This document shows positions 1-9,422 of a stretch of 64,000 bases of DNA, in pieces. A program made the position numbers and the translations under genes. Under the pieces are notes generated by a model. That model made no database searches. It was not told the origin of the DNA and worked only from the letters and a program-made list of their open reading frames with translations. The first letter of the stretch is position 1, and each line of letters starts with the position of its first letter. The DNA is taken from NCBI GenBank assembly GCA_020637895.1, contig JACKJP010000005.1:219739-283738 (forward strand), read 5' to 3'. Origin of the DNA: Rhodobiaceae bacterium. Its GTDB lineage: Bacteria > Pseudomonadota > Alphaproteobacteria > Rhizobiales > Tepidamorphaceae.

Positions 1-482
1 AGCAGGAGGCGATGGTCGTCGCCGACCGGATCGTGCTGATGAACGAAGGCGTCATCGAGCAGATCGGTAATCCTGCCGAAATCTATCGCGCGCCATCCAG
101 CCGTTTCTCGGCCGAGTTCATCGGCCTGACGAACATCATGTCAGGTCGCGTCAGCAAGACCGGCAAGGACAGCGCCCTGTCCATCCAGAATGGCCCGGAA
201 CTGCGTTTTCGCAACGGCCAGCTGAAGAAGGACACCGATGTCGACATCGTGTTTCGGCCGGAGGTGATCGAAATTTCAAAGGCCCCCCTCAAAGGCCCCA
301 ACACCTTCAAGGCGACAGTCGAATCCGTCTTCTTCCTCGGCAATATCGGCGACATCTATCTGCGCGTCGGCGACATGCAGGTGCGTGGCCAGCTCAGCCC
401 GCCGGTCGACTGGAAGCTTGGAGAGGAAGCCTGGGTGCGCATACCGCCCGAATGGGTCCTCGCCTACCCCGCGCAAGGCTAA
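1..482 (+). CDS. ABC transporter ATP-binding protein, C-terminal part (5' truncated by window)
   Basis: Reading in frame from base 3 gives QEEAMVVADRIVLMNEG, the stretch that follows the H-loop of MalK/PotA/FbpC-type ATPases (usually HDQxEAM..ADRI.VM..G). The Walker motifs lie upstream of the window, so the internal ATG at 12 is not a start. About 110 residues follow, consistent with the TOBE-type regulatory domain of importers for Fe3+, polyamines or 2-aminoethylphosphonate. The permease gene follows within 85 bases and a periplasmic binding protein after that, so this ATPase should power that importer at the cytoplasmic face of the inner membrane. The ligand cannot be named from the sequence. 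Confidence 0.9.
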   Translation, partial: QEAMVVADRIVLMNEGVIEQIGNPAEIYRAPSSRFSAEFIGLTNIMSGRVSKTGKDSALSIQNGPELRFRNGQLKKDTDVDIVFRPEVIEISKAPLKGPNTFKATVESVFFLGNIGDIYLRVGDMQVRGQLSPPVDWKLGEEAWVRIPPEWVLAYPAQG

Positions 483-566
483 AACGACGCGGGGCGGCAC
501 CGAAGAAATACCTGGGAACGAAACGATTTGGGAAGGCGGGGCCGCGCGGGCGGCTTCGGATGCAAG

Positions 567-2342
567 ATGGACGCTACGACTGCAACTGAGACCGGAACGG
601 CAGTTCGCACGCCTGGCGCACGACGCAGGCCGGACCGGCATGGATGGCTGGCGCCGGACAATCTTCTGATCGCCGCACTTTCCATTGTCGTGGTCGTGAT
701 TTCGATCCTTCCGCTGATCTATGCGATCGACGCGGCGTTCTACAAGGAAACCATGATCGGCCTGACCACCCAGCGCAGCCTGAAGGCGATCTACGAGGTC
801 TATTTCACCAGCGAATATCTGTCCTATTTCTGGAACGCGCTGTCGCTGGGGTTCATCGTCACTGTCATCTCTGTCGTCTACGGCGTCGGCATGGCGCTGA
901 TCATTTCGCGCACCGACATCCCATTCAAGAACACGCTCGATCTGCTGACGATCATGCCAATGTTCGTATCGCCCTTCACGGGCCTTATCGCATGGATATC
1001 GCTCGGTTCGGAGAAGACCGGCTTCATCAATGGCGTCCTCGCGGAAGTCGGCAATTTCCTGGGATTTTCGATCGAACCGCTGGTCAATATCTGGACCTTC
1101 GGCGGCATCGTCTGGGTGATGGTGCTGTTCTTCTGCCCGTTCGTGTACCTGTTCACCATCGGCAATCTCAGGGGCATGGATTCCACGCTGGAGGAAGCGG
1201 CAAGGACGTCGGGAGCGGGAACATTCTACACATTGACGCGCATCACCCTGCCGGTCTGCCTTCCGGCCATCCTGTCAGCCTCGCTCCTCGTTTTCATTCT
1301 CTCCACCGAGGTCTACACAATGCCCGGCATCCTCGGCGCGCCGGATGGTTTCGTGACGCTGACATGGCAGATCTACAAGGATTCAACGACATTCCCGGTG
1401 CACCGCGCGCACGCCGCCGCGAGCGGCACCATGATTCTCTGGATCGCCGTCGCCGGCCTGTGGCTGCAGCGCCGGCTGACGCGCAAGGCGGAGAAATTCG
1501 TCACGGTGACCGGCAAGGGCTTTCGCGGCAAACCGATCCCGCTTGGCGTGATGAAGTGGCCGGCGCTGATCATCGTCGGTGCCTACATCATCTTTGCAGA
1601 CATCCTGCCGCTGATCGCCATCGTGCTGTCGTCGCTGATGAAATATTCGTCCGGCGTCCTGACCGCCGACATCTTCACGATCAGTCACTATGTGAAGTTC
1701 TTCAGCCTGTCGGAGGTACGGCTTGCCCTTTGGAATACGATGATGCTGGCGGCTCTTGCTGGCGCCGTCTGTGTCGTACTGGGCTTCCTGATCAGCTATT
1801 TCGAGGTCCGCCGCAGCAATCGCGTTACCGTGACGCTTGCCTTCCTCGGAACCATCTCGGTCGCCGTCCCCGGCCTGATCTACGGCATTGGCATGCTGTG
1901 GCTCTATCTGAAGACCCCGCTTTACGGCACCGTCTGGATATTGCTGCTCGCCTTCGTCGCGAAATATCTTCCATACGGCATTCTGGTCAGCCGAAGCGGC
2001 ATTCTCCAGGTCCATCCTGACCTTGAACAGAGCGCGCGCGTGCACGGGGCGTCCCCCTTGCGTGTCATCCGCTCGATACTGATTCCGATCGCCAAACCGA
2101 CACTGATCGCGGTGCTCTTCTTCGTGATGCTCTCAAGCATCAAGGAACTGTCCGCCTCGCTCCTGCTCTACAGCCAGAAATCGCCGATCCTGTCGGTGCT
2201 GACCTGGAACTACATGGATGGTGGCGAGTACCAGTTCGCATCGGCAGTCGGTGTGGTGCAGACGATCCTCATGATCGGCATCGTCATCATCACCCGCATC
2301 GCCTTCCGCATCAAACTGGAAGCAGCTACGCTTTCGAAATGA
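567..2342 (+). CDS. ABC transporter permease with two fused permease domains (iron/polyamine type)
   Basis: A 591-residue inner-membrane protein with about twelve hydrophobic segments and two binding-protein-dependent permease domains in tandem. Each domain has an EAA-like loop that docks on the ATPase: EEAARTSGAGTFYTLTRI in the first half and EQSARVHGASPLRVIRSI in the second, each followed by a proline-containing helix. This fused layout is typical of FbpB/AfuB-like Fe3+ permeases and some phosphonate or thiamine importers. ATG 567 is preferred over the TTG at 528, which would add 13 Arg/Gly-rich residues. The gene lies between the ATPase and the binding protein of the same system. Confidence 0.9.
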   Translation: MDATTATETGTAVRTPGARRRPDRHGWLAPDNLLIAALSIVVVVISILPLIYAIDAAFYKETMIGLTTQRSLKAIYEVYFTSEYLSYFWNALSLGFIVTVISVVYGVGMALIISRTDIPFKNTLDLLTIMPMFVSPFTGLIAWISLGSEKTGFINGVLAEVGNFLGFSIEPLVNIWTFGGIVWVMVLFFCPFVYLFTIGNLRGMDSTLEEAARTSGAGTFYTLTRITLPVCLPAILSASLLVFILSTEVYTMPGILGAPDGFVTLTWQIYKDSTTFPVHRAHAAASGTMILWIAVAGLWLQRRLTRKAEKFVTVTGKGFRGKPIPLGVMKWPALIIVGAYIIFADILPLIAIVLSSLMKYSSGVLTADIFTISHYVKFFSLSEVRLALWNTMMLAALAGAVCVVLGFLISYFEVRRSNRVTVTLAFLGTISVAVPGLIYGIGMLWLYLKTPLYGTVWILLLAFVAKYLPYGILVSRSGILQVHPDLEQSARVHGASPLRVIRSILIPIAKPTLIAVLFFVMLSSIKELSASLLLYSQKSPILSVLTWNYMDGGEYQFASAVGVVQTILMIGIVIITRIAFRIKLEAATLSK

Positions 2343-2529
2343 TCGTAGGGCCAGCATTCGCCGGCACCGCGCCAGCCCGCCTTGGCCCTACCTATTGTGA
2401 AATTTTGTCGCCGAATAAATTCTCGGCTTCCTCAATCTCTACGTAAGCTATTGATATATATATTTTTATTGAACGCCCGCATCGAGCTGGATAATGGAAG
2501 TACCATTGACGCAAATTGCGAAATATGAA

Positions 2530-2540
2530 ACGTTGAACCA
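2530..2540. promoter_or_regulatory. candidate GntR/FadR-type operator
   Basis: ACGTTGAACCA fits the FadR-subfamily pattern TNGTNNNACNA except at the first base. It lies 62 bases before the binding-protein ATG at 2603. Related sites precede several other units up to 26 kb. Confidence 0.45.
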
Positions 2541-2602
2541 TTGAACAAGAAGAACGGTAGGAACAGCTACCGCGCAGCTAAAATGACCCTAGGGAGGAAC
2601 TA

Positions 2603-3706
2603 ATGGGTTCGAATTCAATCATCCGCAAAGCCGTGCTGGCATGCGGCATCGCATTCGCTGGCGCACTTGTCCCGGCAGCATTCACGACGGCTTCCGCAGC
2701 CGAGATTGCGGCCGACAAGTCGAACGACGCTCTTTATGCCGACGCAAAGGCCGAAGGCTCCGTCGTCGTCTACACCAGTAACGTCCTTGCCGGCATGAAT
2801 GCCGTCTCGGCCGATTTCATGGCGCAGTATCCCGGCATCACGGTCGAAGTGACGCGTATCGTCGGCATGCAGCAGTATCAGCGGTTTGCCCAGGAAGTCG
2901 CGGCGAACCAGAATATCGCCGATATCATCAACCTGACGGACAAGCCGGTACTCACCGAGCTGATCAACAGCGGCGACGTCGCGCGCTGGAAGGTGCCGAC
3001 GTTCGATCGGTTCACTGACGAGTACAAGGTCGAGGACGGTGGCTATGCGCTGACCGCGACGATCCCCGTCCTGATTTACAACGAGACGAAGGTAACGCCG
3101 GAAGAGGCCGACATTCTTCGCAACAGCTGGGCGGGCGTTCTCGATCCCCGCTTCAAGGGTCGCTTTGCCGTCCAGACGCAGAAATGCGGTCTTTGCTATG
3201 TCGGCGTGCACCTGTTCCTGGATCCCGCCAATCCCGCAAAGCTGCCGGACAACTTCATCGAGAAGGTCGCGGCCCAGGAGCCGGTTGTTTATGCCGACCT
3301 GACCAACCCGATCGACCGCGTCATCGCCGGCGAGCAGGATTTCACCTACTGGAGCTGGGAAGCCATTGCGGCGACCAAGCGCCAGAGCGGTGCACCGGTC
3401 CGTTTCGTCTATCCGGACCCGACCCCCGTTTTCGCCAACAACTATTTCTCCGTGTCCGGTCACGCACCGCATCCCAATGCGGCACGGCTCTACATGAACT
3501 GGCTGGCCAGCGAAGAAGGCGCCAAATCCTTCCAGAAGCACTTCAACGGCGCGACCACGCTTCAGGGCGTGAAGGACGAGCGCTCGTTCGCCTCGGAAGA
3601 TTGGTACAAGCCGGTCAAGACCGAATACAAGCCCGACTTCAAGCGTTGGGGTGAGAACTACGTGTCGGACATGGAAAAGTGGATCGACGCGATGTCCAAG
3701 AAATAA
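2603..3706 (+). CDS. Extracellular solute-binding protein of an Fe3+/polyamine-type ABC importer
   Basis: A 367-residue exported protein. It begins with a Sec signal peptide (basic start, hydrophobic core, cleavage expected after ASA near residue 32) and continues as a family-1/6-like binding protein with early VVVYTSN and a C-terminal helical lobe (NAARLYMNWLASEEG). That tail is typical of AfuA/FbpA and PotD relatives. It should deliver ligand to the permease encoded just upstream. The ATG has a strong AGGGAGGA site. A 260-base gap with a candidate operator separates it from the permease, suggesting its own promoter and higher expression. A strong terminator follows the stop. Iron is not assured as ligand, because this fold also binds organic acids and polyamines. 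Confidence 0.88.
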   Translation: MGSNSIIRKAVLACGIAFAGALVPAAFTTASAAEIAADKSNDALYADAKAEGSVVVYTSNVLAGMNAVSADFMAQYPGITVEVTRIVGMQQYQRFAQEVAANQNIADIINLTDKPVLTELINSGDVARWKVPTFDRFTDEYKVEDGGYALTATIPVLIYNETKVTPEEADILRNSWAGVLDPRFKGRFAVQTQKCGLCYVGVHLFLDPANPAKLPDNFIEKVAAQEPVVYADLTNPIDRVIAGEQDFTYWSWEAIAATKRQSGAPVRFVYPDPTPVFANNYFSVSGHAPHPNAARLYMNWLASEEGAKSFQKHFNGATTLQGVKDERSFASEDWYKPVKTEYKPDFKRWGENYVSDMEKWIDAMSKK

Positions 3707-3735
3707 CTGCGCCCCCTCCCAACTGGCGCAACAAC

Positions 3736-3768
3736 GCCCGGGCCTTCAAAAGGTCCGGGCTTTTTTTT
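3736..3768 (+). terminator. Rho-independent terminator
   Basis: GCCCGGGCC and GGTCCGGGC form a stem (one G-U pair) around TTCAAAA, followed by eight T. It ends the ABC transporter unit 30 bases after the binding-protein stop. Confidence 0.88.
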
Positions 3769-3825
3769 ATGGCTGGCATGATCGATGGGCAACTGCCGCC
3801 ATCGCCCGATTCCATAAGGAAGAAG

Positions 3826-4458
3826 CTATATCTTGAGAGTGCGCCCCAGGCTTTCATGGACCTGCGGTCGATAACCATCGCGGAGAACTGCGATCAACGG
3901 CCATGGCGTCAATACGCTGACATCGCCGCCTCGCACCGGCCCATCGACGAAATAGCCGGCAAAACTCCATCGATAGCGGTCACCCTGCCAAACGACGAAT
4001 GCCTGGGTTCCGTCGGCAAACATCGCCCCGTTGGGCAGCGACGCACAATCGGCCTGATGGGCAATCTTCTCGCCGCTACGGCTGATCCGCGCCTTGTGCA
4101 ACGCCCGGTCGATCGTCTGCGGCAGCGACCTGCCGTCCGTGGCGCCGCCATGAACTCTCGCCCAGGCGCCTGTGAAGGCGAGGTAGCGATCACGGCGACA
4201 CGTTGCGCAAGGCCGGTGCCCGGCCGCAAGGGCGGTTGCTTCGTCCAGAAAGAACAGCTCCGTATAGCTGCCTGGCGCCATGATCTGGCGCTTTCGGCCC
4301 TTGAAGGAAAGCGAACAGGCCACCCAGTTCTGGTGCGCGTGAGTCTTGAGGACATTCTGCCGGTCGTCATGGAGAATGCCTCGGTTCCCCATCAGGTCAC
4401 CGCGATCCGAAACCGCGTGGAAGCGGCCAAACGGATCAATGCGATTTTGCAGGTGCAT
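3826..4458 (-). CDS. Conserved hypothetical protein with CxxC motif
   Basis: A 210-residue protein with no signal peptide or membrane segment. Near residue 83 it has GHRPCATCRRDRYLAF. This resembles the Cys-containing metal-binding knuckle of Ada-like modules, although the rest of the protein does not look like Ada. The N-terminus (RFHAVSDRGDLMGNRGILHD) looks like that of an uncharacterised rhizobial family. I do not recognise a function. It is the last leftward gene of the run starting at 10577, separated from the acyl-CoA dehydrogenase stop by 138 bases, so it may or may not be co-transcribed. An overlapping rightward frame (3679-4509) is judged to be a shadow. Confidence 0.6.
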   Translation of the reverse strand: MHLQNRIDPFGRFHAVSDRGDLMGNRGILHDDRQNVLKTHAHQNWVACSLSFKGRKRQIMAPGSYTELFFLDEATALAAGHRPCATCRRDRYLAFTGAWARVHGGATDGRSLPQTIDRALHKARISRSGEKIAHQADCASLPNGAMFADGTQAFVVWQGDRYRWSFAGYFVDGPVRGGDVSVLTPWPLIAVLRDGYRPQVHESLGRTLKI

Positions 4459-4596
4459 TTGGCGCTCCAGTCCGCGCCAGCGCTAAATTGCGCCAACGCA
4501 TCAGGGTAGCCCATCTCATACCAGCCTTCGCGAAATTTCGAGAGGAACAGCCCGCGCCCAGCGCCCGACGGCGAAACGGTTGGCTGCTGGTTACCG

Positions 4597-5766
4597 CTAC
4601 GCGCGCGGCATACCCAGCACCCGAGCCGCCACGATATTGCGCTGTATCTCTGAAGAACCGCCGTAAATCGTGGCCGGTCGGGCAATGAGGAATTGGCCGG
4701 CCGGAAAGATATCCTGATTGTCGCGCACCGGCTCCAGTAGCGCGGCTTCCTCGCCTGAAACCGCCAGCAGCATGTCTGTGATCCGCTGGAAGAGCTCCGA
4801 CTGATGGATTTTCAGTATCGAGACTTCCGGGCCGACACTGCCGGCGCGTTCGAAACGATCGATGAAGCTTTCATAAAGCGCGATGTGATCCTCAAGATCG
4901 CACCGCAGGCGGGTATATTGTTCAAGATAGACCGGATCGTCGAACAGGCTCTTGCGGCGCATCTGCATCTCGAGCTGATTCAAGGCATAGGACGACTGCT
5001 TGGGCAGACCGATGAAGATGCGCTCGAAGCCCAGAAGCGCATTGGCGACCGTCCAGCCCTTGTTCAGTTCGCCAACCATGTTCGAGACGGGAACCCGGAC
5101 ATTGTCGAAGAATGTCTCGCACAGCTCCTTGCCGCCTGAAATGTCGGGAATCGGGCGCACGGTCAGCCCCTTGGAGTTCATCGGCACGAGGATGAAGCTG
5201 ATCCCTTCCTGCTTCTTGCCTTCCCTGCTTGTGCGGAAGAGGCCGAACATCCAGTTCGCGTCCGCACCGCGCGTCGTCCAGATCTTCTGACCGTTGATGA
5301 CCCATTCATCGCCATCGCGAACCGCTTCAGTTCGCAATGAAGCAAGATCCGAACCGGAGCCGGGCTCCGAATAACCCTGGCACCACGTATGCTCGCCGGA
5401 GAGCACCTTGGGCAGGAAGAAATCGCGCTGCTCCTGTGTTCCGAACCGGAGCAGTACCGGGCCAAGCATGACGACGCCCATGTCGTTGACGCGGGCGGCG
5501 CCGAAAGCTTCCTGCTCCTCGGCAAGAATGAGCTGCTTGGTTATCGGCAGCCCCGCCCCTCCGTATTCGACAGGCCAGCCCGGTGCGAGCCACCCGCGGC
5601 GCGAAAGCGCCATGTACCACGGCTTGACCTCGGCGAAGGGCAGACGGTGTGGCGGGTTGCGAACAGCCAACGGATAGTTTTCGGCGATCCAGCTGCGTAC
5701 GACCTTGCGGAATGCCTCGTCGGACAGCGAGCGATCGTCGTTTTGTCGAGCGTTATTCACGTTCAT
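4597..5766 (-). CDS. Acyl-CoA dehydrogenase, large partner
   Basis: A 389-residue FAD-dependent acyl-CoA dehydrogenase that introduces the alpha,beta double bond into an acyl-CoA. It contains QGYSEPGSGSDLAS (flavin-contacting loop), WVINGQKIWTT, and the C-terminal ATIYGGSSEIQRNIVA signature. The start overlaps the preceding shorter acyl-CoA dehydrogenase by ATGA, so the two are translationally coupled. Adjacent unequal pairs of this kind in steroid-degrading actinobacteria and proteobacteria (ChsE1/ChsE2-like, FadE26/27-like) form alpha2beta2 enzymes acting on bulky substrates. I infer a heteromer here. Its tail fits the subunit that carries much of the FAD contact. Confidence 0.9.
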   Translation of the reverse strand: MNVNNARQNDDRSLSDEAFRKVVRSWIAENYPLAVRNPPHRLPFAEVKPWYMALSRRGWLAPGWPVEYGGAGLPITKQLILAEEQEAFGAARVNDMGVVMLGPVLLRFGTQEQRDFFLPKVLSGEHTWCQGYSEPGSGSDLASLRTEAVRDGDEWVINGQKIWTTRGADANWMFGLFRTSREGKKQEGISFILVPMNSKGLTVRPIPDISGGKELCETFFDNVRVPVSNMVGELNKGWTVANALLGFERIFIGLPKQSSYALNQLEMQMRRKSLFDDPVYLEQYTRLRCDLEDHIALYESFIDRFERAGSVGPEVSILKIHQSELFQRITDMLLAVSGEEAALLEPVRDNQDIFPAGQFLIARPATIYGGSSEIQRNIVAARVLGMPRA

Positions 5767-6827
5767 GCCGCCGCTTCCCTCTTCAACACTTCGGAGAATT
5801 TCCGCCTATGCGCCGTCGGCGTGCCGTAGGCATGTGCGAGCACCATCGCCCGCCTCAGAAACAGTCCGACATCGGCCTCGTCGGTGAAACCGATCGCTCC
5901 ATGCAGCTGTACGCCCTGCCGTGTGACCAGCATGGCAGCATCGGACGCACGCGCCTTGGCGCGTGAAATCTGCATCGCGATATCAGCGGCGGCCGGATCG
6001 GCATCAAACGACTGCGCGGCGCGCGCGACGACCGCCTCGGTCAGCTCGATCTGAACGTAAAGGTCGACCAGCCGATGCTGAAGCGACTGGAAGCTGCCGA
6101 TATGCTGCCCGAACTGCTTGCGTGTGCGCAGATACTCGGACGTGATGGCGAACGCGCGCCGGGCAACGCCCTGCAGGTAGGCGGCCGATGTGAGAACGAT
6201 CTCAAGCTCGGTCGTACCCCAATCAGCCCGCAACGCCGTCGCCGGCGCCTTGTCGAACGCGATTTCGCAGTGGTGCGTGCCGTCCTGCAGCATTGCAGGA
6301 TCACGCGAAACCGAACCCTGCCCCGCATCGACCAGCGCCAGACCTTTCGATGTCGTCACAATGAAGCGATCTGCGCCCATTCCCATCGACACGAACGACT
6401 TCCGACCCGTTACCGTGGCGCCATCGAATACCGTCTGCGCAGCGGCCGCATTGTCGAACGGTCCTTCCTGCCAGGCGGGAAGGACAATGCTCTCGCCGGC
6501 CAGAACGGACGCGAGCGTATCGCCATCGAGCTTCGGGGCGACAGCTACCGCCTGCAGCCACGGCGCGGGTTGCAGGCCATGTCCGAGCGTCTCTGCCAGC
6601 GCGCAGAATTCCGACAGACCGAGACCCAGGCCGCCTGCATCTTCGCCGACACGCAGCCCCAGCCATCCAAGCTCGCCCGCAATACGCTGCCATTCGCCGC
6701 GGTCGAAACCCGGCAGAGAATAGCGCGCCGCGCGGACCTCTTTCAGCCGGCCCTCCTCGCTGACGAACGACGCGCTTTCCCTGATCATGCGCGCGTTTTC
6801 GAGCACGTCTTCAATCGGCCGACCCAT
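5763..6827 (-). CDS. Acyl-CoA dehydrogenase, small partner
   Basis: A 354-residue acyl-CoA dehydrogenase-like protein, shorter than the usual 380-400. The C-terminal part (ITSEYLRTRKQFGQHIGSFQSLQH, then GVQLHGAIGFTDEADVGLFLRRA) is clear. The acidic residue in GFTDEAD sits where the catalytic glutamate lies in side-chain-specific enzymes. The middle flavin-binding strand region is reduced, as expected for one half of a heteromeric enzyme. ATG 6827 is chosen because AAAGGA lies seven bases upstream; the TTG at 6833 would fall directly on that site. Its stop overlaps the start of the large partner. Confidence 0.88.
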   Translation of the reverse strand: MGRPIEDVLENARMIRESASFVSEEGRLKEVRAARYSLPGFDRGEWQRIAGELGWLGLRVGEDAGGLGLGLSEFCALAETLGHGLQPAPWLQAVAVAPKLDGDTLASVLAGESIVLPAWQEGPFDNAAAAQTVFDGATVTGRKSFVSMGMGADRFIVTTSKGLALVDAGQGSVSRDPAMLQDGTHHCEIAFDKAPATALRADWGTTELEIVLTSAAYLQGVARRAFAITSEYLRTRKQFGQHIGSFQSLQHRLVDLYVQIELTEAVVARAAQSFDADPAAADIAMQISRAKARASDAAMLVTRQGVQLHGAIGFTDEADVGLFLRRAMVLAHAYGTPTAHRRKFSEVLKREAAA

Positions 6828-6856
6828 CGGCAATTCCTTTCCCGCTAGCCGGTTCT

Positions 6857-9019
6857 CTAGTTGCCGGTGTCTTTGACGATCAACCCGTCTACCGCGAACA
6901 GGCCGCGCTGAGACGCAATGATCGGGTTGATGTCGAGTTCGGCCACTTCCTCGCTATTGTCGGCGAGGAAAACGGATGCCGCTGCGATCGCATCAGCGAA
7001 CGCATCGAGATCGACCGGCGGCAGGTGCCGGTAGCCATTCAGCATTCGCTGGGCGCGCAGACGGCCAAGCATCGAACGCGCCTGCGTCCTGGAGAGCGGC
7101 GCGAGGGCGGTAACGGTATCCTTGAGGACCTCCACCATCGTCCCGCCGAAACCGAAAACGATGAGCGGCCCGAACATCGGATCGGTCCTGCCGCCGATCA
7201 GCAGTTCGACGCCCTGCGGCACCATGGCCTGGATGACGACGCCCTCGATCCTCGGCTTCGGGGTCATCTGCCCGGCGCGCGTGACGATGTCCTCATAGGC
7301 TGCTGAGACTTCATCGACCGTGCGCAGGTTGAGCAGGACCATGCCCGCTTCGGACTTGTGCGGCACATCCGCACTCAGAAGCTTGGCCGTGACCGGAAAA
7401 CCGATTTCCTTCGCGGCCGCGACAGCCTCGGATGCGCTGTTGACCACCTTCTCCGGGACCGTCGGCAGGCCATAGGCATTGAGAATATTCTTGGCCGCGA
7501 ATTCGTCGACAACCTTGGTGGCAACCTTCGAGAGCGAAGCCTTGGCCTCGCGGCTCGCCGCCGGCGGGTCTAAAGGTCCGGCATCGGCATCCAGCAATTC
7601 ACGCAGCGCCGCCCGCTCGTTCCAGAGACGGATCGCCGTAAAGCAACGGTCCATGGTCCGGAACAGACAAGCCTGCGGATTGCGCTCGACGTCGGCCGCG
7701 CCTGGCCCCTCGAGCCAGCCATTGAGCCATATCGTGCAGAACGCCCTGCCCTTGGACGCGGCAATCGAACCGATCTGCGCCATGCGCGGGGTGGCCGCGT
7801 CGTAGGACATCGGATGGGAATAGACGATGACACCGATATCCGGCTCCGAGCAGATCGCCTCCGAGCACGCCTTGAGGCTTTCCGGGTCATTGAGCGCCTG
7901 CGCCGTCAGGTCGCACGGGTTCTTCGGCGAACCGAAGTCCGGGATGATCGTGGCGAGGAAGGCTTCCGTTTCGGGTCGCAGATCGGGCAGCCATACGCCG
8001 TTCTCCTCTGCCTTGTCCGCGCCGATGATGCCCGCTCCGCCCGACGTGGAAATAAGCGCGGTGCCTTTGGCCAGTGGTGCGGACGGAACCTTTGCGAAGA
8101 AGGTTGCCGTCTCGATCAGGTCCTCATGTGAGGCAACCTGGATAATGCCGACGCTTTCGAAGGCGGCGCGATAGGCTTCGTTGCTGCCGGCCAGCGAACC
8201 GGTATGCGACATCGCTGCCTGCGCGCCGCGATCGCCGGTCGCCATCTTGTAGACAAGCAACGGCTTGTCGGCAGCCCACGCCTTGCGCGCGGCTTCCAGC
8301 AGACGCTCGGGTTCCGCCATGCCCTCAAAGATACAGGCGATTGCCTTGCAGCTCGGCTCCTCGGCCAGAAAGGAAACAAGATCGGCAACATCGACGTCGC
8401 AGCTGTTGCCCGACGTCAGCGTATGGCTGATGGAAACCCCATGCGCCATGTTCTGCGCGAGCGCCGTGCCCATTGCACCCGACTGGCTGACAATGCCGAT
8501 GGCATGATCGTTGACCGGGTTGATTTCGCCGCGCGGCGAAAACGACATCCACGCGCCGGAACCATAGTTGAAAAGCCCCAGACAATTCGGACCGACAATA
8601 CGGGTCTGCGTCCCCGCCACGATGTCTGTCAGGCGGCTTTGCAGAAGAATGTTTTCCGGCTTGCCCGTCTCCGCATAGCCCGACGCGAAAATCACAACGC
8701 CGCCGGCTTTCGCCTCGACGCATTCGCGCACGACGTCCTCGACGACTTCCCGCGCGGTCGCCGTGATGACGCAGTCGGGCGACTCCGGAAGCGCGCTGAC
8801 CGAGGCGTAGCACTTCCTGCCGTCGATCTCTTCATAGCGACCGTTGACCAGATAGACCGTGCCCGTGAAGTCGGACAGATTTTTCATCAGGCGGTTGCCG
8901 AAAGATCCCTCGCGTTCGGATGCGCCGACGATTGCGATCGTTTTGGGATTGAGCAGCCGGTCAAGCTCGGCATGGGAATAGACCGGCCGGGTTTCTGCCT
9001 TCGCGCCCTGGTGGTTCAT
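6857..9019 (-). CDS. Acyl-CoA synthetase, NDP-forming (CoA-binding, ligase and ATP-grasp domains)
   Basis: A 720-residue cytoplasmic ligase that makes an acyl-CoA from acid, CoA and ATP through a phospho-enzyme, releasing ADP. Domains in order: CoA-binding Rossmann domain (NPKTIAIVGASE, about residue 20), succinyl-CoA-ligase-like domain with AMSHTGSLAGS holding the phosphorylatable His, then a C-terminal ATP-grasp domain (GFPVTAKLLSADVPHKSEAG). Translation starts at ATG 9019, which overlaps the DUF35 stop by one base (TGATG). An upstream in-frame extension to 9124 is out-of-frame DUF35 sequence and is rejected. It probably activates the acid imported or formed by neighbouring genes. Confidence 0.9.
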   Translation of the reverse strand: MNHQGAKAETRPVYSHAELDRLLNPKTIAIVGASEREGSFGNRLMKNLSDFTGTVYLVNGRYEEIDGRKCYASVSALPESPDCVITATAREVVEDVVRECVEAKAGGVVIFASGYAETGKPENILLQSRLTDIVAGTQTRIVGPNCLGLFNYGSGAWMSFSPRGEINPVNDHAIGIVSQSGAMGTALAQNMAHGVSISHTLTSGNSCDVDVADLVSFLAEEPSCKAIACIFEGMAEPERLLEAARKAWAADKPLLVYKMATGDRGAQAAMSHTGSLAGSNEAYRAAFESVGIIQVASHEDLIETATFFAKVPSAPLAKGTALISTSGGAGIIGADKAEENGVWLPDLRPETEAFLATIIPDFGSPKNPCDLTAQALNDPESLKACSEAICSEPDIGVIVYSHPMSYDAATPRMAQIGSIAASKGRAFCTIWLNGWLEGPGAADVERNPQACLFRTMDRCFTAIRLWNERAALRELLDADAGPLDPPAASREAKASLSKVATKVVDEFAAKNILNAYGLPTVPEKVVNSASEAVAAAKEIGFPVTAKLLSADVPHKSEAGMVLLNLRTVDEVSAAYEDIVTRAGQMTPKPRIEGVVIQAMVPQGVELLIGGRTDPMFGPLIVFGFGGTMVEVLKDTVTALAPLSRTQARSMLGRLRAQRMLNGYRHLPPVDLDAFADAIAAASVFLADNSEEVAELDINPIIASQRGLFAVDGLIVKDTGN

Positions 9020-9420
9020 CACCGTCCGCCCCGCGGCTGGAACATCGGAACGGCCTGGCCAGACTCGCTCGGCCGGAAGACGACCTCTACCTCCTGGCCG
9101 ATACGGATTTCGTCGAGATCGCAATTGATGATGTTGGTCATCATGCCAACGCCTTCGTCGAGGCTCACCCAGGCGAGCGCATAGGGCTCGCTGGTGCGCC
9201 GGAAGACGCTGTAGGTATAGATCGTACCGGTGCCCTTGGCTTCCTTCAGACCGACATCAAGGCTGCCGCAGCGCGGACAGATTGCGCGCGGGTAGAAATG
9301 CGGTTCTCCGCAGCTGTTGCACGACCCGATCTTCAGCACACCGTCATTCGCGGCGGCCCAGAACTCCGCCGTATCGGGCTCCACGCCCGGAGAGGGAATC
9401 TTGCTTGCATCGATGTCCAT
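9019..9420 (-). CDS. DUF35 OB-fold protein with intact zinc ribbon, partner of thiolase-like protein
   Basis: A 133-residue protein with an N-terminal zinc ribbon (CNSCGEPHFYPRAICPRCGS, two CxxC pairs) and an OB-fold (GTGTIYTYSVF onward). DUF35 proteins bind thiolase-superfamily enzymes. In sterol side-chain degradation the DUF35 domain of ChsH2 is required by the aldolase Ltp2. Here it directly follows the thiolase-like gene. ATG 9420 is preferred, with AAAGGGA about six bases upstream; ATG 9426, overlapping the thiolase stop as ATGA, is the alternative. It should act as a structural and CoA-binding partner of the 9423-10577 product. Confidence 0.87.
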   Translation of the reverse strand: MDIDASKIPSPGVEPDTAEFWAAANDGVLKIGSCNSCGEPHFYPRAICPRCGSLDVGLKEAKGTGTIYTYSVFRRTSEPYALAWVSLDEGVGMMTNIINCDLDEIRIGQEVEVVFRPSESGQAVPMFQPRGGR

Positions 9421-9422
9421 GT

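Noticed and set aside
644..2020. Rightward 458-codon frame inside the permease gene
   Set aside because: Arg/His-rich +2 shadow of the clear double permease.
3679..4509. Rightward 276-codon frame across the 3.8-4.5 kb region
   Set aside because: Runs through the terminator of the upstream gene and lacks any motif; the leftward 210-residue frame with a CxxC is preferred.
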